Shown: positions 11,891 to 23,340, counted from the first letter of the stretch. The stretch: 64,000 nt of DNA from Paramacrobiotus metropolitanus (GCF_019649055.1 NW_026570348.1:62001-126000), one strand, 5' to 3'. The notes: generated by a model not told the origin, from the sequence alone. Numbers and translations are program-made.

Positions 11891-12525
11891 TAGTGTGGCT
11901 TTTGCTTAGCAGAATTGATTCGTATTTATATTTGTATAATGCTTAGCATTATTCATAACCCACTGAATTAGTATAATGCAGAGCGTTATACAAATTCGTG
12001 AATTATGAATATTGCTAAGCATTATACGAATTAGTTAATTTGGAATAATGCTGAAAGGCATACAGAACTGCAAATTTCAAAAATTATTAATGTACTTAAA
12101 TATAGTCAGAATAACTGAAAAACGAAGCCGCAGTATGTAGTAAATACTGCGCCGCGCTTGTGAAGCCGAATGGACGTAAGGTGCGACCGAAATAAACCAC
12201 AGTGCGGTTTATTTCGGTCGCACATTATGTCCATACTATGTGCAAATGTGCAAATTCCAAATAGCACTGGTGCAAATTCCAAATAAGCACATTTAAATAA
12301 ATTCAAGAACATTAAAAATTTCATACTTTAATTTTGTATCGTTTTTAGCATTATTCCGAAAACACTATTTAGTATAAAGCTTAGCAATATTCAAATTCTG
12401 GCAATTTGTTTAATGCTTAGCAAATATACAAATTGTCCAATCTTGAATAATGCTAAGCACATACAAATTGGCTGAAATGGTAAAATTCTAAATTCGTAGC
12501 GTTATTCGAATACAAAACCACACTA
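11891..12525. mobile_element. Non-autonomous hAT-type MITE, 635 bp
   Basis: The ends are TAGTGTGGcTTTTG (11891) and CAAAACCACACTA (to 12525), inverted repeats starting with the TAGTG typical of hAT elements. They are flanked by a perfect 8-bp target duplication GCTATTTG (11883-11890 and 12526-12533), the size hAT transposases make. The interior has many copies of AATGCTTAGCATTATTC-like words in both orientations and a central hairpin (12181-12223). There is no coding capacity. It lies inside the receptor array, within a decayed receptor unit. Confidence 0.85.
12171..12233. repeat. Perfect central hairpin of the MITE
   Basis: GTGCGACCGAAATAAACC (12181-12198) and its exact reverse complement (12206-12223) are separated by 7 bp. 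A weaker 10-bp extension on both sides (TGGACGTAAG and ATTATGTCCA) makes arms of about 28 bp. Confidence 0.85.
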
Positions 12526-12714
12526 GCTATTTGTACGATGCAAATCCAGCCACTGTTTTACTTCCCAGAGGTATAAATTCTACGTCTGAAATGACTCAGG
12601 ATTTCCAGCTCCAATCGCACTACAGAGTAGTTCCCTAAATGCAAAACAGTTGTCGATGCATTTGCATCTCCTAATTAAGAATGTATTTCCCGTAATGGGA
12701 GACGTTGTGAGTCC

Positions 12715-13165
12715 TCTGATCCTCCTTTGCAACACAGTATGCTCTTGTTATTCCTGATATTAGCGGAACTACCGACGACCTTTTTTGGTGTACATTTTAT
12801 TCAAAATTTGCAGTACGAGTGTTTTATTACTTAATATGCGCAGTAACAGAATCAGATTAAAATCTATTCAGTGTTACACTACAGTTACCCAAATGGTTTT
12901 TCGGCAGAGGTTAATGTGCGATTCGTTTTACAATGTCATGACAAATTTCTAGCGGCACCATGCAATTTTACTGACAACTGTAAACTATCGCATTGCATTG
13001 TTGTGGCTTTTTGTGAGCCACTTCTACGAACGTCTGGATCTAAATGACAACAGTGCGTCAATGGCAGTATTGACTTAAACGATCAAAAATTATTCATTCG
13101 TTATGTAAGCTCTGTTATAATGCTGCAGTTGGTGCTGGTTCCATTGGCTGAGTTCCTGCTGGATT
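12715..13165 (+). pseudogene. Receptor relic: TM1 piece and TM7 piece
   Basis: At about 12727-12800 the sequence matches the TM1 and first loop region of receptor A (TTTGCAACAC, GCTCTTGTTATTCCTG, ACGACCTTTT, GTGTACATTTT). At about 13118-13150 CTGCAGTTGGTGCTGG matches the LQLVLD segment before TM7 in exon 2. The intervening exon sequence is lost or unrecognisable. It is an old dead copy. Confidence 0.6.
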
Positions 13166-13490
13166 GCTGAGGTGCTCGTCCGTCCGCTAGTTACTTACCA
13201 GAAGTACAAACTTTTTGCAGTACTGGTTTCGGCTCACAGCACTTACCGCAACTTCCTGTTCCGGACTTTTTTTGGCATTGCGGGTTATACTTATTAAAAA
13301 AGGTCAAAGGTAAGCGAAACGTAATTGTTAAATAAACACGGGTGCGGGCGCTAGACTTTACAAGTTCGCTCAACCTTGGATTGCTAATACGCCACGAGAC
13401 TCATTTTTACATTTAGTTTTCTAAAGTAGACAAGCAGTCCTCATTCATTCCGTGTTTCTCGGAACGAATGCTTTATTATCCGCTTGCAAA

Positions 13491-14961
13491 ATGGCTGATA
13501 ATGCCACGGTATACCCATGCAGCCTCTCTAATTATCCGCTTGCATATACAGCCATCGGCAGTTTTAATTACGACGGTGGGATTCAACAGACAATGGTTAG
13601 GGACGCACTGTTATCCGCCGTAAATTTCTCCAGTTACCCGGAAGAAAATATCAGTGCTGATGTGTGGCAATGGGACTTCGATTCCTCTGCCGTGACCTTG
13701 AATGTTCTGGACGCTTTTAATATCATCTTCAACGCCGGCATGGTCTCCGTGTTCTTGATGACGGCTGAATTGCGGACGACCTTTGCGGTGTACATTGTAT
13801 TTTTGTCCCTCTCCAACATCGCAGCCGGTGTCGCCAGGTGCTTGGAATTCCATCTGGGGTCCGTTGCCGGAGATCGTGCATCCGAGCAGCGCCTACTTTA
13901 CTGTCTATTCGTGAACTGGGTAACCTGGATTATGTCCGTTGTTCCCATGCATACGCACTTCTTAATTACCGTAGACCGGCTATGGGCGCTGGGATTTCCC
14001 CGTTCTTATGGTCATTTGCACAGAAGATCAGTGGCGTGGGCATGTTGCTTGATGGCCACGGGTTTCACGCACATCGTCACGCTGCCGCTGAACATTTTGG
14101 ATCAGTTTGTCTACGCCGTCCCGACGAGCAAACATTCTACAGATACGAGCGTCTGCGATACGGCTGTTTACCGGAAGCCGTTGTTATATCATACAGTAGC
14201 TGTGCAGATGCTCATTCATAACACTCCGGTCGTGTTTATTATCTTGCTGTACCCGATTCTGTTCGTACTCTACCAGCGCCATAAACGACGAAAGCGGTCA
14301 GTGACAAAAACACCGGACGGGGAACTGCAAACCTTGGAACATCATCACCACCATCACCATGATAATCTGGTTGCCGTATCGCCAGTGCAAGACAACGCAG
14401 TGCACGACGTGACCTATGCAACAACGCAAAAGGTACATAATCATTCCCTTAATCAACAAATAATGCCATGTACACAAATTACATACTGTAGATTACGTCA
14501 GTCTCTACTTATTAATGCAATCCTTATCATTATTGTTAACGTCATAATAAAATTAAAAGCACAATATAGAGTGAACAGCTTTGAATAGTAAGAGTGCCAA
14601 CTTTAAACTATTGTTTCCTGTAAGAGTGCTAACTTTTTCTATATGGCAGGTGCGTTATCAAGAAAGCGTGACCATCAAACCCAGAGTACGAGTGAACCCG
14701 TTCACTATATGCACACTCGTGACCTTTACGACAATTATCTGCTGGACCCCAGCCGTGATATATCTGAATTTAATCTACTTTAAATTGTACACAGACTCGT
14801 CTTCAAGCGATAAAATATTTATTTCCATTGTGCTGAAACGGCTGCAGTCTGTGCTGGACCCCATATTACTCGCCCTTAGCATCGAGTCGATTCGGAGTGC
14901 TTGTTTGATTGGACTTGGCAAATTTATTCGGTCGTGTAAAGTTGATAACCTAAGCAGCTGA
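13491..14961 (+). CDS. Orphan rhodopsin-like 7TM receptor C
   Basis: Exons 13491-14432 and 14650-14961 (phase 0), 417 residues. The start MADNATVYPC is in the same position as in the paralogues. The ectodomain carries several N-glycosylation sequons. TM3 starts with LYCLF and loop 2 has SVCDT, the probable disulfide pair. The TM3 end motif is DRLWALGFP, the only array member with the canonical Asp of DRY. TM6 has CWTP and TM7 has LDPILLALS. The third intracellular loop holds KRRKR and a run of seven histidines. The donor AAG|GTAC and acceptor GGCAG|GTG are the array's standard borders. The ligand is unknown. Confidence 0.85.
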
Positions 14962-16052
14962 ACCATTCTTGATAAGGAATTAAGATTAGTGTTTGATTGC
15001 ATCTGAGAGTGAATAATTTGATTACAGCAATATTAATTTTTGGTTGTCAAAATATATTTTGGTGATCTGTATTAGTACTCGTATAATGTAGTAATAAAGC
15101 CATCCATCCATCACTGGGCCATCGAAATCACCTTCCAAAATTACAGTGCCGCCTTCATACAGCGTTGTCATGAGCAAAACATGTCAGGGAATTACACACT
15201 GACTAATATTAGAAGTTTTGCAGATTCAGCTACCATAATTAAAAATTAAGAACGGTTCAACGGACTGAACGGTCTTCTTTAGTCTTTACCCATAGACAGC
15301 GAACGAAAAACGCTTGTTGGTAATACCGCGATAAAAATATGTACGACTGGCAAACCGTCAAAGTTGTTTCGCAGGATTCGCAGTTTACGCGATTTTAAGT
15401 CACATATTCGCATTTTTAACAGGTTCGTTACTAAACTGAATTTTACGAAAACTATAGTTATAGTTACCGAAAATTCATATGGTGATATAAATTTTCTCTG
15501 ACAAAAATCGACCTTCAGAAGAGCATGAACAAACAGGCAATCGGTATCGTGTAAGTATAAGTACACGATAAAAAACGTCAGGTGACAGCAGTCAGCACAA
15601 CAAACTGCGCTTGTACAAAAAAAAGAAAAAGTCCCCAATCGTGCATTTTTTTTGAATGCACTGCTCAACGATCGCTTACGAGAACGGCACCGTCCCGGTG
15701 CGCCGTTTCCTTGAATGAAGTTTTCCCCGCTGCCAAGGCGTAATATCGGTTACGAAAATTTGGAAAAACGCTCTCAAGCGCAAACACTACAAGAACAATA
15801 GTTCGTCGTTAAAAATGCGTATCGGTTTCGTTAGGTAAAAAAGGAAAGTACTACTCATATTTCGGCTGCTACTTCATGCAGTAGAAAAAGTCGGCGGAAG
15901 TTGGGAGATTTTCAACAAACTGCCTGTTTGCCTGGAGCAGTATGGAAGCATCACGACTTATTTCACAAGCGTGCTGCCTTCAGTTAATCGCAGAGTATTT
16001 CTCGAAACAACTTTTGCCGCTCGTGACACGGACAGAATCTGCATCGTCTGCC
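14962..16052. other. Intergenic; upstream block of receptor D
   Basis: No gene was found. The segment 15660-15905 is clearly homologous to 20975-21225, upstream of the decayed receptor F (GCTCAAC(G/A)ATCG, GTGCGCCGTTTCC/ACACCGTTTCC, TGCCAAGGCGTAAT, GTATCG(G/C)(T/C)TTCGTTAGGT). Receptors D and F are therefore products of one duplication that carried at least 250 bp of upstream DNA. Confidence 0.55.
15093..15098 (+). terminator. Probable poly(A) signal of receptor C
   Basis: An AATAAA hexamer lies 132 bp after the receptor C stop codon. Confidence 0.45.
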
Positions 16053-17494
16053 ATGGACTATGATTTATCAGAATTTGAACTGGACAACAGCACAATATTC
16101 CCCTCTAACTCTTCCGATGATCTGTACGATGCAAACCAAACCGTCTCTTCAGATTTCGGCCCAGTTGACGTGTCTACCAACATTCTTAATGTCCTGGGTA
16201 TAATTTTTAATGCCGCTGGAACTCTAATGCTCATGTTGTCACCTGAGCTGAGATCGACGACCTTTTCGGTGTACATCACGTTCCTGTTTTTCTATAACGT
16301 TATACTCGATGCTATTACGCTCCTGGATGTCCACCTGTCGGACGTTTCAGTACCGTCTGATACATCAGGGAGTCCTGTTTATTGTTTCGTAAATTACTGG
16401 GCAGGCCCGATCATGCGCACTATTCCCATGCAGTTGCATTTGTTAATCGCTTTAAACCGTTTATGGGCGTTGGCATTCCCCATGTCGTATGGTCGTTTCC
16501 ACACGAGAACGCTAGCTTGGACATGCTGCTGGATAACCGTGGGTCTCACGCACATCTTTATGCTCCCGTATATCGTTTTAGATCAATTTATCCTCGTCGC
16601 ACACTTGAACAGAAGGTGCTTTGATGCCGTTTTAGAAGGGCCATTACGTGGTTATTCGATAGCCCTGCAGATGCTGTTTGCAAATGTCCCTGTTGTGTGC
16701 ATTATCCTACTATATCCCGTCCTCTACATACTTTATAAGCGCCATAAAAAAAGGAAGCGGGATCTAAGGAAAGCGTTTGATGTGGGATTGAGTGAGCCAC
16801 CGCAAAATCAGCCGAACAGTCTTCGAACCGTTTTATCAACGCTCGAAAACGCTGTTTACCCTACCACCGATTCACTGAAACAAAAGGTACAGTTTTGGCC
16901 TTTCAAAAACCAGAACTTGCTCAATACGCGTAACAGCTGGACAGCATAGAAATACATGTATGATTGTATCGGTACTATTACATGTCGTACTCCCATTGAC
17001 GATATAGTCACGACAGTCGGTACTGCATAGTTAATAATCAGCATTACGCGTTTGTAGTGTACTATCTCTTCGCAACTGTATCGCAATTTTCTTATCGAAG
17101 CAGGACCACACTCCGTACTATCGCATGATACGAGTATATTAATTGTTAGAAGTAATCTGTATGCTTTCCTTCGCTAATTTTTCTTGTATGGCAGGTGTCT
17201 TATCGAAAAAGCCAAACGAAATCCAAGCTAAGAATGCGACCTTTCGTCATGCACTCGTTATTGACCTTTTCGACCATTACCTGTTGGTTGCCTCATCTGG
17301 TGCATTCGAACTGGGCCTTTTTTGGCACGCCAACAAACTTATGGATAAGTTATAACAACTCGCTGGCTGTTCCTGTGCTACTACAACTGCAACCCGTTCT
17401 GGATCCATTATTATTCGCAGTCAGCATCAAGTCGGTTCGGCATGCCTTTGCTGAGGGACTGCTGAGACTGCTCCGGCAGTGTAAACCAAAATAA
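16053..17494 (+). CDS. Orphan rhodopsin-like 7TM receptor D
   Basis: Exons 16053-16886 and 17195-17494, phase 0, 377 residues. The start MDYDLSEFE (context GCCATGG) is preferred; an in-frame ATG at 15942 would add 37 residues with no counterpart in the paralogues. The N-terminus is acidic with sequons NST, NSS and NQT. TM3 begins VYCFV and loop 2 has NRRCF for the disulfide. The motifs are NRLWALAFP after TM3, CWLP in TM6 and LDPLLFAVS in TM7. The third intracellular loop is basic (KRHKKRKR). Divergence from A, B, C and E is moderate. Receptor F is its nearest relative by flank and sequence. Confidence 0.83.
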
Positions 17495-18160
17495 TTAAAA
17501 ATCATCTGTTAATGCTAGTAATGAAAACTGAAGTGGTGCAATCATGCAGTTGTGATTATATCGCTGCAGAATTTTGGTTTACCACTTTTGACATATTTTG
17601 CGCGTGTCTTACGAGTAACGTTTGCAATTTATCGTAATGCTGATTATTTATTAATCTCTATATATATATATAAGACTTACTTCGAAATAGTACTAAGCCT
17701 TCGTACTTCTCTAAACGGTCCCGCAGCCGGATGAACTGGGATTTGAATGGCTTTACAGATATACGGCGGTAGCTTAAATATTTTCCTACCGATTAATAAA
17801 ATTAATAACATTTGACAGCGATCACACACCGGGAGGCTTCTTTGTTACGGGCACCGACGGTGCAATTAAATGGTTTAAGTGGAAAAGATGCACCCGACAT
17901 GGGTGTATGTTATAGGTAAAATATTGCTGCGTAATTACATGACCATCGAAGCGTTTAAAATACAGCAGCTAATGCTATTAATAGCTGCCCTTTAATTGTT
18001 GCCATCACACAATAAGGATCAATGCACTAGTTGCATATGATTCATCATTGTATGCCTATTTTCTATTGTCACGCCCGAGCCACACCCTATTGTTAAATAA
18101 AGCTCTAGATCTTTCTTCATTGTTTTTATGCTGATTTAGACTTTCTGTTCCTGATGCTTA
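17495..18160. other. Intergenic, nothing recognised
   Basis: AT-rich DNA with a short (TA)n tract near 17658-17672. No ORF with family resemblance and no paired repeats were noted. Confidence 0.4.
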
Positions 18161-18169
18161 CTCTTAGAG

Positions 18170-18222
18170 TATATAAGCAGCAGCCAGAAAATGCGCTCTG
18201 TTCATTCGGTCTTTTCATCAGT
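18170..18222 (+). promoter_or_regulatory. TATA-type core promoter, probably of receptor E
   Basis: TATATAA at 18170-18176 is followed about 30 bp later by an initiator-like TTCATTC (18201) and further on by TCAGT (18218-18222). A GTGAGT donor at 18452 could close a non-coding first exon. Receptor E, 0.9 kb downstream, is the nearest gene, with acceptor-like CTGCAG and CCGCAG sites at about 18955 and 19024. The link to receptor E is inference. Confidence 0.45.
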
Positions 18223-18950
18223 AAAGAGTTGCCACTAGCTGCTGTTTTGTTGCGAGTATATAGTTGGTTAGTGTCAGTGCCATCTTCCACTATTGCCCAC
18301 CATTCTGGATAGTTATATAGCCACATTTATACTCGTAACATGTATAAACACCATATTACGACTGCGAGTCAGAAAACTACGGTAGACGCATTCAGTGGCA
18401 CTTGGAAGTGCTTAGTTTAAATTTTGTTGCAGAACTGATTAACCTGCAGAAGTGAGTTGCCTCCCTATGTAGGCTTTTAACAATATTTGAAGAGCTGCAT
18501 CGTGTGTCGGTTAGTTATTAAGAAAAAATTATTCTTATCAGGTTTCGCAGCACTTGAAACGGTTTCTTATGATTGCTTTTTCGTATTGTCAACTGGTCAG
18601 AGGCCGAATGCACAGGTGAAATTAACGCCCATGACGATATTGAATACGTAAACTTACGAGTATAAAGCAGTTTCAAATCCAATAGTCGAAAAAGAAAGGT
18701 AGCCGTAACAACTCCGGATTTGCGTCAGCAACTCATCAAAAAAGGTGAACGACAGACGAAGAGTGAACTGAACAGTGTCTGTGGAGTGTGGACAGCATAT
18801 CGGTGCAGCATTCTTCTATCCTGTATTACGTCACAAAACTGCTCGTAATGGTTCCAGTTTTCGAGGCAATTACATAGCGTAATTACGTACCCATATATGC
18901 GCTATGACAATTAGCTAACATTCATTCTTCGGTTTTACTTGATTGATCCT

Positions 18951-19082
18951 GCAGATCCCGTGTAACTGATATTCTGTGCTCTTCAAAATGGTTAACAGCA
19001 TTATACCACAATAAGATCCCGCAGATCCCGTGTAACTGATTCGAAATGGTTAACATCAGTTACAGCATTATACCACAATAAT
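18951..19082. repeat. Tandem duplication directly upstream of receptor E
   Basis: Two units of about 63-69 bp (18951-19013 and 19020-19082) share GCAGATCCCGTGTAACTGAT, AAATGGTTAACA and CAGCATTATACCACAATAA. Each contains an acceptor-like CAG|ATCCCG. The second ends 34 bp before the receptor E start codon. Confidence 0.8.
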
Positions 19083-19116
19083 CTCTTTGATTCTCATAAT
19101 CTATCCGTTTGCGAAT

Positions 19117-20507
19117 ATGGCCGCCGCCATAATTACCGGTTACAACTTCAGTTACATTGGCACGAACCAAAATGAAAAGGACAACAACACGACATTTTTC
19201 AACTTAAATCACTCCGGCTATCCGGATGGCGACGCTAATACAACCGCTGATGTGTTTAAATGGAACCTCAATTTTTTTCCCGTGGTCCAGGACATTCTAA
19301 ATGCCCTAAACATCATCTTCAATACTGGGATGCTCTGGTTATTCCTGATGTGGACTGAACTGCGAACCACCTTTTCAGTGTATCTTATGTGTCTGTCCGT
19401 CTCCAACATTGTACTCGGTATTGCGGTGACCTTGGGGTATCATATGCCGCAGGATGCAGCGTATTACACATCAGAAGGACGTGTAATTTACTGTATCTTC
19501 ATGAACTGGGTAGCCTGGATTATGTACGTCATTCCTATGCAAATGCATGTCCTGATCGCTCTAAACCGTCTATGGGCGCTGGGATTTCCCCTATCGTATG
19601 CTCGTCTCCACTCGAGAACGGTGGCGTGGACGCTTTGCTTAGTGGGCGTAGGTATCACGCACATCGTAACGTTCCCTTTAATCCTTTTGGATCAGTTTAT
19701 CTATGTCGAACCGTCCTTGTATGCATGCAATACGGCGGTTGACCAAGTGCCGTTGTTTGGTTATACGATAGCTGTTCAGATGCTCATTGGCAACACCCCT
19801 GTCGTGTTTATTGTCTTGCTGTATCCGATCCTGTTTGTACTTTATCAGCGCAGGAAGCGGACACTGAAAAAAACTTTGGATGTGGAACTGAAAGTTCCTC
19901 AAAATCAACCGGATGATACTATAACGAATGCGCAAGGCAGTGCTGTGCACGACGCGCCCGATGCAAGAACGCAAAAGGTACGGTATGTACCAAAACGCAG
20001 TTATTTCATTAGAAAATGAAAACAATTTTAATTAATGTGTGCTGAGTTGTTTACCGCAACAATTCGTGTACAGGTATTGTATATTACGTTAGTAATGAGA
20101 AGTCATTATTATTTACGCGCTATCCTAGCTTTCATTTATTCGAAACTTGTACTAACTATTCGTAAACAGGCATTTCACGATATTTCAATGTGCTGCAGGT
20201 GCGCTACCAAGTAAGCGTGACAACGAAACCCCGACTACGAGTGCGACCGTTCACCATGTACACTCTCGTGACCTTTACGACAATTATATGCTGGACACCG
20301 GCTCTGGTGTACACGAGCTTAATTTATTTCAAAACGCAAGCAAATCAAACGTCAACCCTAGAATCGTTTATCACTTTTATGCTAGTTGATCTACAGCCGG
20401 TGCTGGATCCCATATTATTCGCCATCAGCATCAAGGCGATTCGGAAAACATGTGCTGTAGGATTCGCCAGATGGTTACGGCGGCGTAAAATTCACTATTA
20501 TGAATAA
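19117..20507 (+). CDS. Orphan rhodopsin-like 7TM receptor E
   Basis: Exons 19117-19977 and 20199-20507, phase 0, 389 residues. It starts MAAAIITGYNFS. The N-terminus carries sequons NFS, NNT and NHS. TM3 begins IYCIF and loop 2 has YACNT. The motifs are NRLWALGFP, CWTP and LDPILFAIS, with a short basic third loop (QRRKR). The donor is AAG|GTAC and the acceptor GCAG|GTG. The stop codon lies inside an AATAAA hexamer (20503-20508), which may be the poly(A) signal. It is the last intact member of the array. Confidence 0.85.
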
Positions 20508-20508
20508 A
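20503..20508 (+). terminator. AATAAA overlapping the receptor E stop codon
   Basis: The TAA stop (20505-20507) is part of AATAAA. If it is used for polyadenylation, the 3' UTR would be very short. Confidence 0.35.
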
Positions 20509-21394
20509 TATGTTAAATTACCATACCAATTTAAGGAATCAGATTGTTGCGGTACATTTGAAAAGCGAATAAATTCGATTACAGCACACTTGTTTTTGCT
20601 GTAAGAAAGCAACTATCCGAGCGACCGCGTGTACCGTGCTTTAGTTCCAAGTTCCAAAAGTCGCAAATTTCCTATCATAATTTTTTAATAGATTCAGCGT
20701 TCTGCACGTACTGCCCAAGAAAGGTTTCCTTACACAAAACTCTACCCAAAACGTACACATTTGTGTTCGTCGAAATTTGTTAACTGCGGTAGATTCGACA
20801 GATTTATAATACTAAAAAATTTATCAATGACCACAATATGTAAAGAATATACCGATGGGCGGTGGCTAAACACAATGGCGGGCTCGGCCTTTGGTAAGAA
20901 GCAAAATTAATAGAACAACTCCGCCTATACAGAAGGAGCAGCGGCTCTCCGACAATATCATTTTCCTAAACACGCTGCTCAACAATCGTTTACGGGACCG
21001 ACAACGTCCCAGAACACCGTTTCCGTGAATGATGTTGCATCCTGCCAAGGCGTAATGTTGGTTATGAGAATGTGGAAAAAGGCTTTCGGGCGAAAAAACT
21101 GCGAGTGCAGTACTATGCCCATGCACGGTGCGTATCGCCTTCGTTAGGTGAAAAGCGAAGTACCTGCTACTCGCATATCAGGTTCTACTCCACTAATGGT
21201 AAGGGAAAAAGAAAGCGGAAGTTTGTGTTTATTCTGTTGGCAATTAATTGTTAGAGCATCAAGGTAGCAATATTACATAGATATTCGACTAACGCTGAGC
21301 GGTACTTCTTGAACACTTCAAATCGATTGCGCTACTTGTACTTAATTTACTTTTCCTGTAAGCGGTAAGGAACTCCTGTTTGGTGAATTTTGAA
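20508..21394. other. Intergenic; upstream block of receptor F
   Basis: No gene was found. 20975-21225 is the partner of the block at 15660-15905 upstream of receptor D. Confidence 0.5.
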
Positions 21395-22666
21395 ATGGAA
21401 AACATCACAATGTTTCCTTCGAATTCCACAAACTTGTCGACTGCAGACTTAAATGCAAACGTAACTGCCATTAATTTTCCCGGTGTTTGGTAACAACTGA
21501 CTTGGCCGCCGACATTCTGAATGCACTGTGCATTCTTTTCAACACTGCCATAATCTTAGCGGACGATCTTTCAGTCTACATAATGTTTTTGTCACTCTCC
21601 AACATCATACTCAGTGTTGCCACGTATTTGGGAAACTATCTGGCTCCCGTTCTTTTAAACCCTGCTTAAACAGGAAGTCTACTTTACTGCTTTTTCATGA
21701 ACTGGGTATTATGGATTATGGCGGTTATTCCCATGCAGCTGCACCTCTTAATCGCTTTAAACCGTTTATAGGATCTTCCATGTCCTATGGTCGTCTGCAT
21801 ACGAGAAGGACAGCCTGGACATCCTGCTTGATGGCCGTTGGCGTCACACACGCCTTTACGCTTCCGTTAATTAGTTTGGATGTGTTTGTCTAACTCTACA
21901 GAGCCATACGGCTAGATGGGTGGTGCGGTTCGGCTGCTTCTAAAGAGCCACTGCGTGGTTATTCGACAGCATGACAGATGCTCCTTACAGACGCTCCTGT
22001 GGATTGTCATCCTGTATCCCATCGTATTTCTACTTTACAAGCGCCATAAGGAAAGGAAGCGTTACCTGAGAAAAACAGTTAATTTGGAACTGAGGGAGCC
22101 GCCGCAAAATCCATCAAGCAGCCCTTGTACCGTGTCAGCAACGCAAGAAAATGTTATTCGAAAGGTCACTGATGCGACGAAGCAAAATGTAGTGAATCTC
22201 ACCTTAAAATTGACCATCTCAACTGTCTGTAAAAATTGACGACCTGCTTATCAGAGATATCATAGTTTCCATTTTGATGCGTGTCTTTTGACGCTTGTGT
22301 GTTTAAAAGAAACCGTTTTTAATAACAGAAATGTTTATGCCTTCAATTCGGTTTCTTAATTTTTTGTATGATAGGTGCCCCATCAAAAAAGCACAAAGAA
22401 ATCTAGAATGCGAGTACGACCTTTCGTTATGTATACGCTCTTGACTGCTTCGACACTCATCTGTTGGTCACCTGCTCTAGTAGCCTCCAGCCTGACCGTT
22501 TTTGACCCGTTAAATGGCTTAGGAATAAGCATCAACCTGTTACTCATAAACATACTACTGCAGCTGCAACCGGTTCTGGACCCATTGTTATTTGCAGTCA
22601 GCATCGAGGGGGTTTGAAATGTTTGTGTTGTTGGACTGATCAATTGCAAACTGACCCGACAGTGAA
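21395..22666 (+). pseudogene. Orphan 7TM receptor F, decayed
   Basis: The copy begins with a family-like start (MENITMFPSNST) and reaches an in-frame TAA at about 21490. Pieces of TM1-TM2 (SVYIMFLSLSN), TM3 (IALNRL followed by a stop in place of the WALAFP segment), TM4-TM5 and the basic loop (KRHKERKRYLRKT) follow in shifting frames. Exon 2 (about 22376 onward) has acceptor TAG|GTG, the CWSP and LDPLLFAVS motifs, and a premature TGA at 22615. Several deletions and stops make it a clear pseudogene, most like receptor D. Confidence 0.85.
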
Positions 22667-22984
22667 CACCTAAATAATTCGAAAAGCTGGCTACAACTTA
22701 ACAAGGAATGCAGCAGCTACTGCATGATCGCCACCACTTCGCCGATACCGGAGATATTAAACTATGTGCATGCCGCATGCGGCAATTATTGTTACACCGC
22801 ATATAATAATTATAATAATGTGTTTGAATGTTAATATTAAGCAGCTGACTATTTTGCACAAAGGAGGAGCCGTTTTGCTACTGGCTGATAATCATAAGGT
22901 AACACCGTCCAATCTGTGTGTCTAATCTGAATATGAAACAGAATTTTGCGATTGCTTTATTCGTTTAGTTGTTTCGAAAACTGC

Positions 22985-23340
22985 TCGGTGTACTTACTTC
23001 TCTAGCGATTTGTGTTGAAATAGCTCTTACCATGATGCTCCTGGTCCTTATGGAAGCTCTAATTTCGCTGAGCTGCATGGTCCGTAAGTCGTTAGTTATC
23101 AACTTCGTTCTCGAGTATTGTTCTGTATTACCAGAGGATGCTGTCACACTGCTGTTGACATTGGGCCTTGCCAGTGTCTTAACACCAGCACGATGATAGT
23201 GATCCTGTGGTCGGCGAAACTACGGAGAAGGGACGACGTTTTCGGTATACTTAATGTTTTTGTGCCTGTTGGAGCATTGTTGTGGCTTCGTTGTAATGTG
23301 CGCCCCTTATGCAAAGACTGACTTTCAAGTACCGGAAATC
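22985..23340 (+). pseudogene. Receptor relic with TM1-TM2 remnant
   Basis: At about 23195-23265 the sequence GATCCTGTGGTCGGCGAAACTACGG, a 7-base insertion, then ACGACGTTTTCGGTATACTTAATG matches the array's SAKLRTTFSVYLM segment. Upstream ATTGGGCCTTGCC resembles degraded TM1. No exon 2 was found. It is an old dead copy. Confidence 0.55.

Noticed and set aside
14337-14361. His-tag or vector contamination suspected from the histidine run
   Set aside because: It lies inside a normal receptor exon in genomic context with mixed codons. There is no vector sequence around it.
17831-17915. Reading GGFFVTGTDGAIKWFKWKR, faintly like a cold-shock or WD-type motif
   Set aside because: It is too short, with no flanking coding sequence or splice sites and a stop soon after. 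The DGAIKWF match is probably chance.
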